From the NCBI GenBank assembly GCA_020199775.1, contig JAIVJZ010000001.1, forward strand, positions 62,001-126,000: DNA of 64,000 nucleotides, in the 5' to 3' direction. Made by a program: the position numbers and the translations under genes. The notes under the pieces were generated by a model. That model did no database searches, was not told the origin of the DNA, and saw only the letters and a list, made by a program, of their open reading frames with translations. Shown in pieces: positions 28,310 to 35,850 of the stretch. The DNA is from Acidobacteriota bacterium. Lineage in GTDB: Bacteria > Acidobacteriota > Blastocatellia > Pyrinomonadales > Pyrinomonadaceae. How positions within the stretch are numbered: the stretch's first letter is position 1; every line of letters starts with the position of its first letter.

Positions 28310-28942
28310 ATGAAACTATTTCGCTTAATCGCCGCCGCTTGTCTCGTCGCGGCCTCTCTCGTTATTTCGGCCGGCGCGCAGACGGCGGCGCGTCCCCAAC
28401 CCGCCCCCCCCGCGCAAGGCGGAGCCGCGCCTGCGTCCACAGGCCGCATCGCCATCATCGATTCCAGCGCGTTCAGCGACGAAAAGGCGGGCATCGCTCG
28501 CGTCGTCAGCGCGATGAGAACCGTCGACGCGCAGTTTCAGCCTATCCGCACCGAAGTGCAGGGCATGCAGACGCGCTACCAGGCCTTAGTTGACGACATC
28601 AACAAGACGAGCGCGGTTGCCGATCCGAAGACGATTCAGACGAAGACGGATCAGGCCGACACGCTCAAGCGCGACATGGAGCGCAAGACGCAGGACGCGC
28701 AGATCGCCATCAAGAAACGGATGGACGACGTGCTCGGGCCGTTGCAGGAAGACGTCTTCAACTCGCTGCAAGCCTTCGCGCAACAGCGCGGCATCTCGAT
28801 CATCATCGACGCCAGCCGCGTGCCGCTCATCTACGCGGCCGACAGCGTGGACATCACCAAAGACTTTATCGCCGAGTACAACCGTACGAAGCCCGCCACC
28901 GCTTCGGCCGGCGGCGCGGCTCGCCCCGCGGGTCGCCCGTAA
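28310..28942 (+). CDS. skp: Periplasmic chaperone, OmpH/Skp family
   Basis: The 210-residue protein has a signal peptide (MKLFRLIAAACLVAASLVIS, cleavage after AGAQ), a Pro/Ala-rich linker, then the Skp/OmpH domain. IAIIDSSAFSDEKAGI starts the beta core, a long helical hairpin follows (about 80-150, Lys/Gln/Asp-rich), and GISIIIDASRVPLIYA with VDITKDFIAEYN closes it. Skp holds unfolded outer-membrane proteins in the periplasm and passes them to BamA, the gene directly upstream. The C-terminal Ala/Gly/Arg tail is not conserved. AAGGAG lies upstream of the ATG, though rather far. Confidence 0.93.
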   Translation: MKLFRLIAAACLVAASLVISAGAQTAARPQPAPPAQGGAAPASTGRIAIIDSSAFSDEKAGIARVVSAMRTVDAQFQPIRTEVQGMQTRYQALVDDINKTSAVADPKTIQTKTDQADTLKRDMERKTQDAQIAIKKRMDDVLGPLQEDVFNSLQAFAQQRGISIIIDASRVPLIYAADSVDITKDFIAEYNRTKPATASAGGAARPAGRP

Positions 28943-28955
28943 CAACAAGACAAGC

Positions 28956-29030
28956 GAGCAGTAAGCAGTAAGCAGTGAGCAGTTTTATTTTACTGCTTAC
29001 TGCTTACTGCTTACTGCTCACTCTGCTCAC
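28956..29030. repeat. Two-armed heptamer repeat element, GCAGTAA type
   Basis: The left arm (28956-28983) has four GCAGTAA/GCAGTGA units and the right arm (28992-29030) five to six complementary units, with only about 8 bases (TTTATTTT) between them. The right arm ends 6 bases before the fabZ ATG. This word is found nowhere else in the window. Confidence 0.92.
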
Positions 29031-29036
29031 ACCCTT

Positions 29037-29486
29037 ATGGAAACCGTTCTCGACACGCGCGCCATTCAGGAACTCCTGCCGCACCGCTATCCCTTCCTGC
29101 TCGTTGACCGCATCATCGAACTCGTCCCCCGCGAACGCATCGTCGGCATCAAGCAAGTGACCATCGGCGAGCAGTTCTTTCAGGGGCACTTTCCGGGCGC
29201 GCCCGTCATGCCCGGCGTGTTGATCGTCGAGGCGTTGGCGCAGGTGGGGGCGATCCTCGCGCTGCGCGAGATCGAGGGTCGCGAAGAAAAACTCGTGCTC
29301 TTCTCGGGCATCGAGCGGGCGCGTTTTCGCCAGCCCGTCGTGCCGGGCGACACGCTCACGCTCGAAGTGACGGCCTTGCGCATCGGCTCGCGCGTCCAGC
29401 GCATGCGCGGCGAGGCGAAGGTCGAGGGGCGCGTCGTGGCCGAAGCGGAGATCATGAGCGTCGTCGCCGGGCGCGGCGGCGTCTAG
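29037..29486 (+). CDS. fabZ: 3-hydroxyacyl-ACP dehydratase
   Basis: This 149-residue hot-dog enzyme dehydrates 3-hydroxyacyl-ACP in fatty-acid synthesis and competes with lipid A synthesis for its substrate, which explains its usual place beside lpxA. The start LLPHRYPFLLVDRI, the catalytic His in FQGHFPGAPVMPG and the catalytic Glu in VEALAQVG are all present, and the length is standard. It lies between skp and lpxA with a different heptamer element on each side. No Shine-Dalgarno sequence is visible, since the repeat arm occupies the position. Confidence 0.96.
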   Translation: METVLDTRAIQELLPHRYPFLLVDRIIELVPRERIVGIKQVTIGEQFFQGHFPGAPVMPGVLIVEALAQVGAILALREIEGREEKLVLFSGIERARFRQPVVPGDTLTLEVTALRIGSRVQRMRGEAKVEGRVVAEAEIMSVVAGRGGV

Positions 29487-29487
29487 A

Positions 29488-29571
29488 TAAGGGAAAAGGG
29501 GAAAGGGTAAGGGCAAAGGGAGTGGGAAGCCGGTTCTTTCCTTTCCCCCTTACCCTTTCCCCTTTTCCCTC
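29488..29571. repeat. Two-armed heptamer repeat element, GGGAAAA type
   Basis: The left arm (29488-29520) has GGGAAAA/GGGGAAA/GGGTAAG/GGGCAAA units; the right arm (29536-29571) is pyrimidine-rich with matching units. The left arm starts one base after the fabZ stop codon and the right arm ends 11 bases before the lpxA ATG. Confidence 0.9.
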
Positions 29572-29582
29572 TTTGAGTGTTT

Positions 29583-30353
29583 ATGATTCATCCGACGGCC
29601 ATCGTCAGCGACGGCGCACAACTCGGCGAGGACTGTTTCGTCGGGCCGTACGTCGTCATCGGCGGGGAGGTTGTTTTGGGCGCGGGCGTGCGCGTCGAGT
29701 CGCATGCCGTGCTGGACGGGCGCACGCGCGTCGGAGACGAGACGCACATCTACCCGTTCGCCTCCATCGGCCTCGCCCCGCAGGATTTGAAGTACAGGGG
29801 CGAACCGGCCGAGACACGCATCGGCGCGCGCAACCAGATACGCGAATTCGTCACCATCCACCGCGGCACGGAAGGCGGCGGGATGCTCACCGCCGTCGGC
29901 GACGACTGTCTCATCATGGCGCAGGCGCACGTCGCGCACGACTGCCTCGTCGGCGACCGCGTCATCATGGCGAACGCGGCGACGCTCGCCGGTCACGTCT
30001 CGGTCGCTTCGGGCGCGAACATCGGCGCGTATTCCGGCGTCCACCAGTTCTGCCGCATCGGGCGCGAAGCCTACGTGGGCGGCTACTCGGTCGTCGTCAA
30101 AGACGCGCTCCCCTTCGCGCTCACCGTCGGCAACCACGCGAAGTGCTACGGCCTGAACAAAGAGGGCATGCGGCGGCGCAACTACCCGCGCACGACCGTC
30201 GCCGCGCTCCACCACGCCTTCCATCTGCTGCTGGCGTCCAAACTCAACACGTCGCAGGCCGTCGAAGCAATCCGCGCCGAGATCAAAGATTCACCCGAAA
30301 CCGAAGAACTCCTGAACTTCATCGAAACGTCGAAACGCGGAGTCGTCAAGTAG
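29583..30353 (+). CDS. lpxA: UDP-N-acetylglucosamine acyltransferase
   Basis: This 256-residue enzyme starts lipid A synthesis by adding a 3-hydroxyacyl chain to UDP-GlcNAc in the cytoplasm. The N-terminal two thirds are hexapeptide repeats of a left-handed beta helix (IHPTAIVSDGAQLGEDCFVG and onward). IREFVTIHRGTEGG and AQAHVAHDCLVGD include the catalytic His119, equivalent to His125 of E. coli LpxA. The C-terminal helical domain starts NKEGMRRRNYPR. The ATG at 29583 is preferred to a GTG six bases upstream. lpxD, often next to it in other bacteria, is absent here. lpxI follows after another heptamer element. Confidence 0.95.
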   Translation: MIHPTAIVSDGAQLGEDCFVGPYVVIGGEVVLGAGVRVESHAVLDGRTRVGDETHIYPFASIGLAPQDLKYRGEPAETRIGARNQIREFVTIHRGTEGGGMLTAVGDDCLIMAQAHVAHDCLVGDRVIMANAATLAGHVSVASGANIGAYSGVHQFCRIGREAYVGGYSVVVKDALPFALTVGNHAKCYGLNKEGMRRRNYPRTTVAALHHAFHLLLASKLNTSQAVEAIRAEIKDSPETEELLNFIETSKRGVVK

Positions 30354-30354
30354 G

Positions 30355-30446
30355 AGTTTCAGGTTTCAAGTTTCAAGTTTCAGGACTGAAAAGTTCTTCG
30401 GTCTTTAACTTGAAACCTGAAACCTGAAACCTCGTCCTGAAACCTT
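30355..30446. repeat. Two-armed heptamer repeat element, GTTTCAA type
   Basis: The left arm (30355-30386) has four GTTTCAA/GTTTCAG units and the right arm (30407-30446) five complementary units, two of them altered. The spacer ACTGAAAAGTTCTTCGGTC resembles that of the element at 20513. It starts one or two bases after the lpxA stop codon and ends about two bases before lpxI. Confidence 0.9.
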
Positions 30447-30448
30447 AT

Positions 30449-31255
30449 ATGCGCTACGGATTGATCGCGGGCAACGGGAGATTCCCGTTTTTGGTGATTG
30501 AGGGCGCGCGGCGCGCGGGGGTGGAGTTGTCTGTGGCGGCCATTCGGGAAGAGACAGACCCTTCGATTGAGCGCGAAGCGGGTCGCGTCGAGTGGGTGGG
30601 GATCGGGCAGTTGGGGAAGATGATTCGCTTCTTCAAACGCGAGGGCGTGGGGCAGGCGATCATGGCGGGGCAGGTCAAGCACGTGCAGATTTTCAGCGGC
30701 GCGCTGCCCGACGTGCGCATGCTCAAGATGCTGCTCTCGCTCCCGCGCCGCAACACCGACGCGCTCATCGGCGGGATCGCCGCCGAACTCCAAAAAGAGG
30801 GCATCGAACTAATAGACTCGACCTACTTCCTACAGGATCATCTCCCCGCCGAAGGCAAACTAACCAGACGCGCACCCGAAGCGCGCGAGCGCGGCGACAT
30901 CGAATACGGTCTCGAAGTCGCGCGCGAGATCGCGCGGCTCGATCTCGGCCAGACCATCGTCGTGCGCGCCCGCGCCTGCGTCGCCGTCGAAGCGATGGAG
31001 GGGACGGACGCCTGCGTCGCGCGCGCCGGGCATCTGGCGCGCGGGCGGCTCACGGTGGTCAAAGTCGCCAAGCCGGATCAGGACATGCGTTTCGACGTGC
31101 CCGTCGTCGGCGTCCCGACCGTCGAGACGATGGCCGCGGCGGGCGCGACCTGCCTGTGCATCACGGCGGGCAAGACGCTCATGTTCGACCGCGCCGAGAT
31201 GATCCGTTTCGCGGACAAACATCGCATCGCCATCATCGCCGTCGCGCCGGTCTGA
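30449..31255 (+). CDS. lpxI: UDP-2,3-diacylglucosamine pyrophosphatase LpxI
   Basis: The 268-residue protein matches LpxI (formerly DUF1009), which cleaves UDP-2,3-diacylglucosamine to lipid X in bacteria that lack LpxH. Characteristic stretches are the start RYGLIAGNGRFPFLVIEGAR, the domain joint WVGIGQLGKMIRFFK, QAIMAGQVKH, and the C-terminal domain with VEAMEGTDACVARAGHLARG, KPDQDMRFDVPVVG and TAGKTLMFDR. Length is standard. It closes the bamA-skp-fabZ-lpxA series and is followed by a strong terminator facing a convergent gene. Its presence implies a lipid A-containing outer membrane. Confidence 0.94.
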   Translation: MRYGLIAGNGRFPFLVIEGARRAGVELSVAAIREETDPSIEREAGRVEWVGIGQLGKMIRFFKREGVGQAIMAGQVKHVQIFSGALPDVRMLKMLLSLPRRNTDALIGGIAAELQKEGIELIDSTYFLQDHLPAEGKLTRRAPEARERGDIEYGLEVAREIARLDLGQTIVVRARACVAVEAMEGTDACVARAGHLARGRLTVVKVAKPDQDMRFDVPVVGVPTVETMAAAGATCLCITAGKTLMFDRAEMIRFADKHRIAIIAVAPV

Positions 31256-31380
31256 GCGAATGCGAATTTCGGCGTGCGGCCTAACACTACAATCGAAGGG
31301 GCTATGGTGGATTGCGATTGCACGAAACTCAACTTTCCTCTCAGCCATAGAGAGCCTCATCCGTTTGCAAATCCATATGG

Positions 31381-31420
31381 AAAAGCCGCGTTCAACCTGT
31401 GAGGTTGAGCGCGGCTTTTT
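31381..31420. terminator. Bidirectional rho-independent terminator
   Basis: A 17-bp stem with one mismatch (AAAAGCCGCG-TCAACC, loop TGTGA) ends in TTTTT on the plus strand and starts with AAAA, giving TTTT on the minus strand. It lies between convergent lpxI and the degenerate M1 peptidase gene and can serve both. Confidence 0.92.
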
Positions 31421-31453
31421 GCCGGTTAATCGGGGCTGATCTCGTGTCCGGGT

Positions 31454-33520
31454 TTAATTACTCGAAGCCGCCTGCTGCTGTTGCGACGCGGCGCGCGGGT
31501 CGTAGGGCGTGGCGAGGAAACCCTTGGCGACCGTCTGCGCGTTGTCGTAGTTGATGCCCGTCTCGACGGCCTTGTTGTATTCGCTCGTGGCGCGTGCGCG
31601 GTCGCCCTTGGCGTCGTAGGCGTTGCCGCGTTTGATGTGCGCCCAGACTTCGATCCACGAAGGCTTGAGGTTGCCGTTCAGAGCGGCGTCGAAGTTGTCG
31701 AGCGCGGGATCGTAGTTGCGCTGTTCGAGATAGATCAGGCCGAGATTGTAGTAGACCCACGAGTTCGACTTGTCGAGCTTGAGGGCCTCTTCGAGTTGCC
31801 GCTGCGCTTCGGCGTACTGGCCTTCACGGTAAAGTTCGATGCCGCGACGGGCGACCACCGAGATGCGCAGGTCTTCCGAGAGGCGCAGGATTTTGTTGTT
31901 CGGATCGACGATGACTTCGAGCGGCGCGCCCTGCGACTCGAAATCGAAATCCTCGCTCTTGTCGTCGATGCGGACGGTGGTGATCTGGTTCTGGCTGTCG
32001 CCCTCGGCGCGCAGCATCACTTCGATGGGCATGCGCAAGCCTTCGAAGTTTTGCTTCACCGTGCCGCGCGCGCGAAACTTGTTGGTGCGCGTGCGGATAA
32101 TCTGGTAATCGACGGTGAATTCGGGGACGCCCGTGCCTTCCACCCAGCGCGCGAAGAAGTAGCGCATGTTCGTGCCCATCTCTTTCGAGGCGAGCCGTTC
32201 GAAGTCGTCAATCGAGACGCTCTTGCCGCGATACTGCTCGAAGAGCGCGCGCAACAACCCGTCGAATTTCTCTTTGCCGATAGTCTCGCGCAGCATCCTG
32301 AAGACCATCGCGCCCTTGTAGAAAACGATTGACTGGTACTGCGGCGAGGTGTCGTCGAGCTGCGAGGGCGCGCGCAAAATCGAGGCCGACTGCTCGAACA
32401 TCAGGGCGCGCTCCTGCATGTCGCGTTGCGTCGCGTCGAGTTGCGCGCCCGTCAGGGTCGATTCGCGCAGGGCGAACGCGCTCCACTCGGCGAGCCCCTG
32501 CGAGAGCCACGCGTCGTCGAAAGATTTCAGGGCGACCGTGAAGCCCCACCACTGGTAAGCGGCTTCGCGCTGCAAGCGTTCCTCTTTGGCCGGGCGCGCC
32601 TGATCGAAAAAGCTGGCCGACAGGAATTGCATGCCCGGCGCGGCGTAAGCCTCCAAACTCTCGTCGTCGATCTGCGCGATGGTGTAGCGCGTGCCGAAGG
32701 CGGGCGTGCCGTACTGCTTCGTGTAGAACTGCAACGCCTGTCCGAACACTTCGCCGAAACGTTCGACGCGCGCCTCGTTGCCCGGCTGCACGAAGAACTG
32801 TAACTCGTAACCGCCGATGCGCAGCGTCCGCGTCACGTAGCGACCGGCGGCGATGTTGCCGATGAGCGCGGGCTGGCGGTGGACGAAGCGGTAACGCGTC
32901 GTGCCCGCCGCGCCGGGCGTCTGCGTCGGCGGCTCGTCGCTCGAACCGGCCACCTGAAAACCTGTGGGGACGATGACGGTGATGTCCGAAGTGGCGCGGT
33001 CGGCCGCGTAGTCGTGGAAGGGAAACCAGCGCGCGGCGTACATCAAATAAGAGCCTTCGTTGCCGACGTAGGCGAGGCGGCGCGTGACGAGCGGCCCGCC
33101 CTCGGCCGTGACGAGCGCGCCCGACCAGCGGAAGCGCAGCGTCACAGGCGTATTGGCCTGCACAATCTCGCCGAGGTCAACGCGCACGTTCGGGCCGATG
33201 GATTCCAAGCCCGCCGGGTCTTGCACGAAGTTCGCCAGAGGCTTCCCGTGGCGCTCGATGCTCTCGACTTTGAGCGCGCCGTTCAGTTCGAAGACGACCG
33301 AGCGCGTAGTGTCGAGCGGCGTGAAGGTCACGTCGGCGTTGGCGCGCAGGATGTGCTCGGCGGGGCGAAGCTCGGCCTCGATGCGATAGTTGGTCACGTC
33401 GAAACGCGTGCCGCCGCCGCGCTGCTGCGCGGCGGCATCGGGGGCGAAAGCCAGCGCGGCGAAGATCGTGAAGACGAGCGCGGCGGCGGTAGCGGAGAAA
33501 CGCGATAGGGAGTTTGACAT
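31454..33520 (-). CDS. Degenerate M1-type peptidase with C-terminal TPRs, probably inactive
   Basis: The 688-residue exported protein has a signal peptide (hydrophobic residues to about 28, then AAAQQRGG) and an M1 aminopeptidase-like fold: an N-terminal beta sandwich, then the catalytic-like helix EAAYQWWGF and the second helix AWLSQGLAEWSAFALRES. The usual HExxH...E zinc site reads Arg318-Glu319-x-x-Tyr322 and Gln341, so all three zinc ligands are gone. Two to three tetratricopeptide repeats follow at about residues 570-670 (GLIYLEQRNYDPALDNFDAAL). A binding or scaffold function is therefore more likely than proteolysis. It stands alone on the minus strand; a TATAAT near 33566 may be its -10 box. 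Confidence 0.85.
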   Translation of the reverse strand: MSNSLSRFSATAAALVFTIFAALAFAPDAAAQQRGGGTRFDVTNYRIEAELRPAEHILRANADVTFTPLDTTRSVVFELNGALKVESIERHGKPLANFVQDPAGLESIGPNVRVDLGEIVQANTPVTLRFRWSGALVTAEGGPLVTRRLAYVGNEGSYLMYAARWFPFHDYAADRATSDITVIVPTGFQVAGSSDEPPTQTPGAAGTTRYRFVHRQPALIGNIAAGRYVTRTLRIGGYELQFFVQPGNEARVERFGEVFGQALQFYTKQYGTPAFGTRYTIAQIDDESLEAYAAPGMQFLSASFFDQARPAKEERLQREAAYQWWGFTVALKSFDDAWLSQGLAEWSAFALRESTLTGAQLDATQRDMQERALMFEQSASILRAPSQLDDTSPQYQSIVFYKGAMVFRMLRETIGKEKFDGLLRALFEQYRGKSVSIDDFERLASKEMGTNMRYFFARWVEGTGVPEFTVDYQIIRTRTNKFRARGTVKQNFEGLRMPIEVMLRAEGDSQNQITTVRIDDKSEDFDFESQGAPLEVIVDPNNKILRLSEDLRISVVARRGIELYREGQYAEAQRQLEEALKLDKSNSWVYYNLGLIYLEQRNYDPALDNFDAALNGNLKPSWIEVWAHIKRGNAYDAKGDRARATSEYNKAVETGINYDNAQTVAKGFLATPYDPRAASQQQQAASSN

Positions 33521-33949
33521 AGAATCTTTCTCTGGACGGACGGCTCTAAAATTTAACTTTGCCTGTAATTATACACGCCGCCACCCTGAAAGCCGGCGAC
33601 TTCCCGGCCGCACCCGTTCACAGCCGACGCTGTGCCGGAAACCCTCTGAGACGATATTCTTCGGCGCGGCAAGCTTTTAGATGTGGGGCGGGCGTGCAGA
33701 AGTTGGCTGCGCGGGTGTGGAATAAAAGCGCGTCGCGCAGGGTCTTTTTCCCGCCGTTTCGGGCGAATCGAAGGCATCCGGGCGTGTTCACATCGTCGTG
33801 GCGAATTGTGCTTATTTCGTGTTCAACTTGACAGCGGGCGGAACGCGCGTTCATGCTCTCGCTCCGGCAATCAAATCTGACACGGGCGAGGACTTCTAGC
33901 GCGGCGTTTGACCCGGCGGCGGGGCGAGGGCGTCGCAGTCGAAACTGTC
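33521..33949. other. Intergenic region without a recognised gene
   Basis: About 430 bases between two divergent genes. I see no heptamer arm, RNA gene or credible coding frame. On the minus strand TATAAT at about 33566-33571, some 45 bases before the M1-like gene, is a possible -10 box without a clear -35. A promoter for the thioesterase gene must also lie here but is not obvious. Confidence 0.5.
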
Positions 33950-34372
33950 ATGGAATACACAGACCCGGCCATCCGTTTGACGCTGCTGCCGCGCGACACC
34001 AACCCGCAGGGCACGATCTTCGGCGGCATCATCCTCAGTTACATAGACATCGCGGGCGCGGTCGAAGCGCACCGGCGCACGCAGATCGAGCGGTTCGTCA
34101 CGGTGGCGATGCGCGAAGTCATCTTCCACCAGCCCGTCTTCGTCGGCGACCTCGTCAGCTTCTACGCCAGCACCGTCCGCGTCGGCACAACCTCGATCAC
34201 GATCCGCGTCGTCGTCGAAGCCGAACGCTACGGCGGCACGAGCGAGCGCATCAAGGTGACGGAGGCCGAAGTGGTCTACGTCGCCGTGGACGCCAACCGG
34301 CGCAAGATGAAGATCAACCGCGACCTCATCAAGGGCGACACGTCCGGCATCGAACAGCACGAGACTTCCTGA
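33950..34372 (+). CDS. Acyl-CoA thioesterase, YciA-like hot-dog protein
   Basis: Started at the ATG at 33950 the protein has 140 residues, normal for single hot-dog thioesterases of the YciA/acyl-CoA thioesterase group. These hydrolyse acyl-CoA to free acid and CoA in the cytoplasm. RLTLLPRDTNPQGTIFGGIILSYIDIAGA carries the conserved N..G.FGG..L..ID pattern with the catalytic Asp, and ERFVTVAMREVIFHQPVFVGDLVSFYA the following strand. The open frame extends 42 bases upstream without an ATG. The start region lacks a clear ribosome-binding site. Substrate chain length cannot be judged. Confidence 0.85.
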   Translation: MEYTDPAIRLTLLPRDTNPQGTIFGGIILSYIDIAGAVEAHRRTQIERFVTVAMREVIFHQPVFVGDLVSFYASTVRVGTTSITIRVVVEAERYGGTSERIKVTEAEVVYVAVDANRRKMKINRDLIKGDTSGIEQHETS

Positions 34373-34500
34373 AATAAACCTTGCCACCCTCGCCGGTTCG
34401 AGTGTAAGTTACCGCCGTTTTCACGTCCTTCACGTTTGCCTCGCTCCAACGAAGTATCCCTGTGTCTCAAGCCTGAACCTCAAATTAAGGAGAGCTGCTG

Positions 34501-35206
34501 ATGAACTTTAGACGCCTTCTGATTTTGCTTGCGGTGTTGCTCGTCGGGATTACCTGTGGTACGACGCTGGCCTCAAAGAGCGGGCGCATGGGCGACGATG
34601 CTACGTCCGAATTGCCGCACAACCCCCACCGCCCCACAGACCGAGCCGTTCCCGGACGTGATGATCCCGGGCATCCCGATGGATGATACAAACTGGTGTC
34701 TGTCCCGCGTGGCAAAGTCTCTCTACAAGAGCAAAGTCGAGATCACGTCCGAAGGTAAGTCGCACATGTGTGATGGACGGGTGGCGCGGAGAAGTAAGGT
34801 GAGGTACACCATTAATCTCAGAGGGGAGACACCGGAAAGTTGCAACGACGAGCGCGTGCTGCCCGATAAGAGCGTGCTCACATCTGAGGGCACAATCATT
34901 GTTTACGAGGCGGAGGGCCTTGCGCATTTCACCGGCGATTTCGAGATCAGCTCGCCTGAGCGCAAGGGGCTGTTTACAGGGCGGATGGAACTCTCTTACC
35001 GCGTCGGCTCGCACCGTGTCGGCAACGCAGAGGCGTGCGACGAGAGGACGCATGTTGAGGGCTGGCTCGTCGGGCGTGCGGGCGAGCGAAGACCGCTCTC
35101 ATTGCGTGCGATGATCGCCGGGAAGTGGGCCGCGCCCACACCCCGCGCGCCGGTCAGCCACGCGAGCGACACTTACCTCACAGGCGTCGTCGTCAGGCCG
35201 CGTTAA
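34501..35206 (+). pseudogene. Secreted protein gene split by a one-base frameshift
   Basis: A strong AAGGAG site precedes the ATG at 34501. The first frame gives a good signal peptide (MNFRRLLILLAVLLVGITCG) and then runs into nonsense up to a stop at 34686. The frame one base forward is open from there to 35206 and gives a mature-looking domain (DTNWCLSRVAKSLYKSKVEI, then INLRGETPESCNDERVL, then FTGRMELSYRVGSHRVGNAE). The switch is best placed at a run of five C at 34623-34627; with four C the frames join as LPHNPTAPQTEPFPD. This may be a real inactivation, phase variation or a sequencing error. The family is not recognised; four Cys suggest a periplasmic fold. Confidence 0.7.
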
Positions 35207-35256
35207 ACTCGTGGCGAGATCGCGCACCCCTCATCTGCGCGTGCGCGATCTCGCCG

Positions 35257-35757
35257 TCAGTTGAGACGCGCTTGCAGGCGGCGGAGGGCTTTGGTGGCCT
35301 GCGCGAAGTCGGGGGCTTGCCGCAGGGCGAGGCCGTAGTGACGGGCTGCGAGCAGCAGGTGGCCGCGCTGCTCGTAGACGCGTCCCAGATTGAAATGCGG
35401 GAAGGCGTAAGACTCGTAGCGCGGCGCATCGAGCGCGCGTTTGAACCAGCGCACGCAGTTGTAGAGATCGCCTTTGGCGATGAGGTAGCTGCCGATGTCG
35501 TTGTAGGGGTTGCCGAACGTGGGGTCAACGCGGATGGCCGCGAGACAGGCGTCAATCGCCTCGTCGTAACGTTGCTCGAAACTGTAGACCCAGCCGAGAA
35601 AAGTGTGAGCCTCGGCGGTCGGGTAAACTTCGATTGAGCGGCGATACAACTCGATGGCCTCGCCGTAAGCCGACGCTTGCTGCGCCTCGTAAGCGCGCCG
35701 GAACAACTCCACGGCCTCGCGCCGCGCCTCACCGGAAATATACTCTTCGTCAAACAT
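35257..35757 (-). CDS. Tetratricopeptide repeat protein
   Basis: The 166-residue soluble protein consists of about four TPR units. AVELFRRAYEAQQASAYGEAIELY is the first, AHTFLGWVYSFEQRYDEAIDACL the second, PYNDIGSYLIAKGDLYNCVRWF the third and PHFNLGRVYEQRGHLLLAARHY the fourth, each with the usual W/LG-Y-A-A/P spacing. TPR bundles bind partner proteins; no enzymatic domain is present. The ATG at 35757 was preferred to a TTG three codons earlier that lies in the repeat arm. It follows the 5'-nucleotidase gene on the minus strand, separated by a heptamer element; the functional link is unknown. Confidence 0.85.
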   Translation of the reverse strand: MFDEEYISGEARREAVELFRRAYEAQQASAYGEAIELYRRSIEVYPTAEAHTFLGWVYSFEQRYDEAIDACLAAIRVDPTFGNPYNDIGSYLIAKGDLYNCVRWFKRALDAPRYESYAFPHFNLGRVYEQRGHLLLAARHYGLALRQAPDFAQATKALRRLQARLN

Positions 35758-35764
35758 AAGAAGC

Positions 35765-35850
35765 AACGATGAAGTAGGAACGATGAACGATGAATGAAAG
35801 CAAATGCTTTTGTCCTCCGTTCATCGCTCATCGTTCATCGTTCATCGGTT
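35765..35850. repeat. Two-armed heptamer repeat element, CGATGAA type
   Basis: The left arm (35765-35796) has CGATGAA units with one GTAGGAA variant; the right arm (35817-35850) has four to five complementary units. The core is AAAGCAAATGCTTTTG. The last four codons and the stop of the upstream 5'-nucleotidase gene lie inside the right arm. Confidence 0.9.

Noticed and set aside
28956..29030. Heptamer hairpins as rho-independent terminators
   Set aside because: No T run follows most of them, they lie inside likely operons, and one lies between divergent starts. True terminators (5225, 31381, 41672) look different.
33521..33949. Possible tRNA or riboswitch in the long divergent spacer
   Set aside because: No cloverleaf, no GTTC-type T loop and no known riboswitch core seen.
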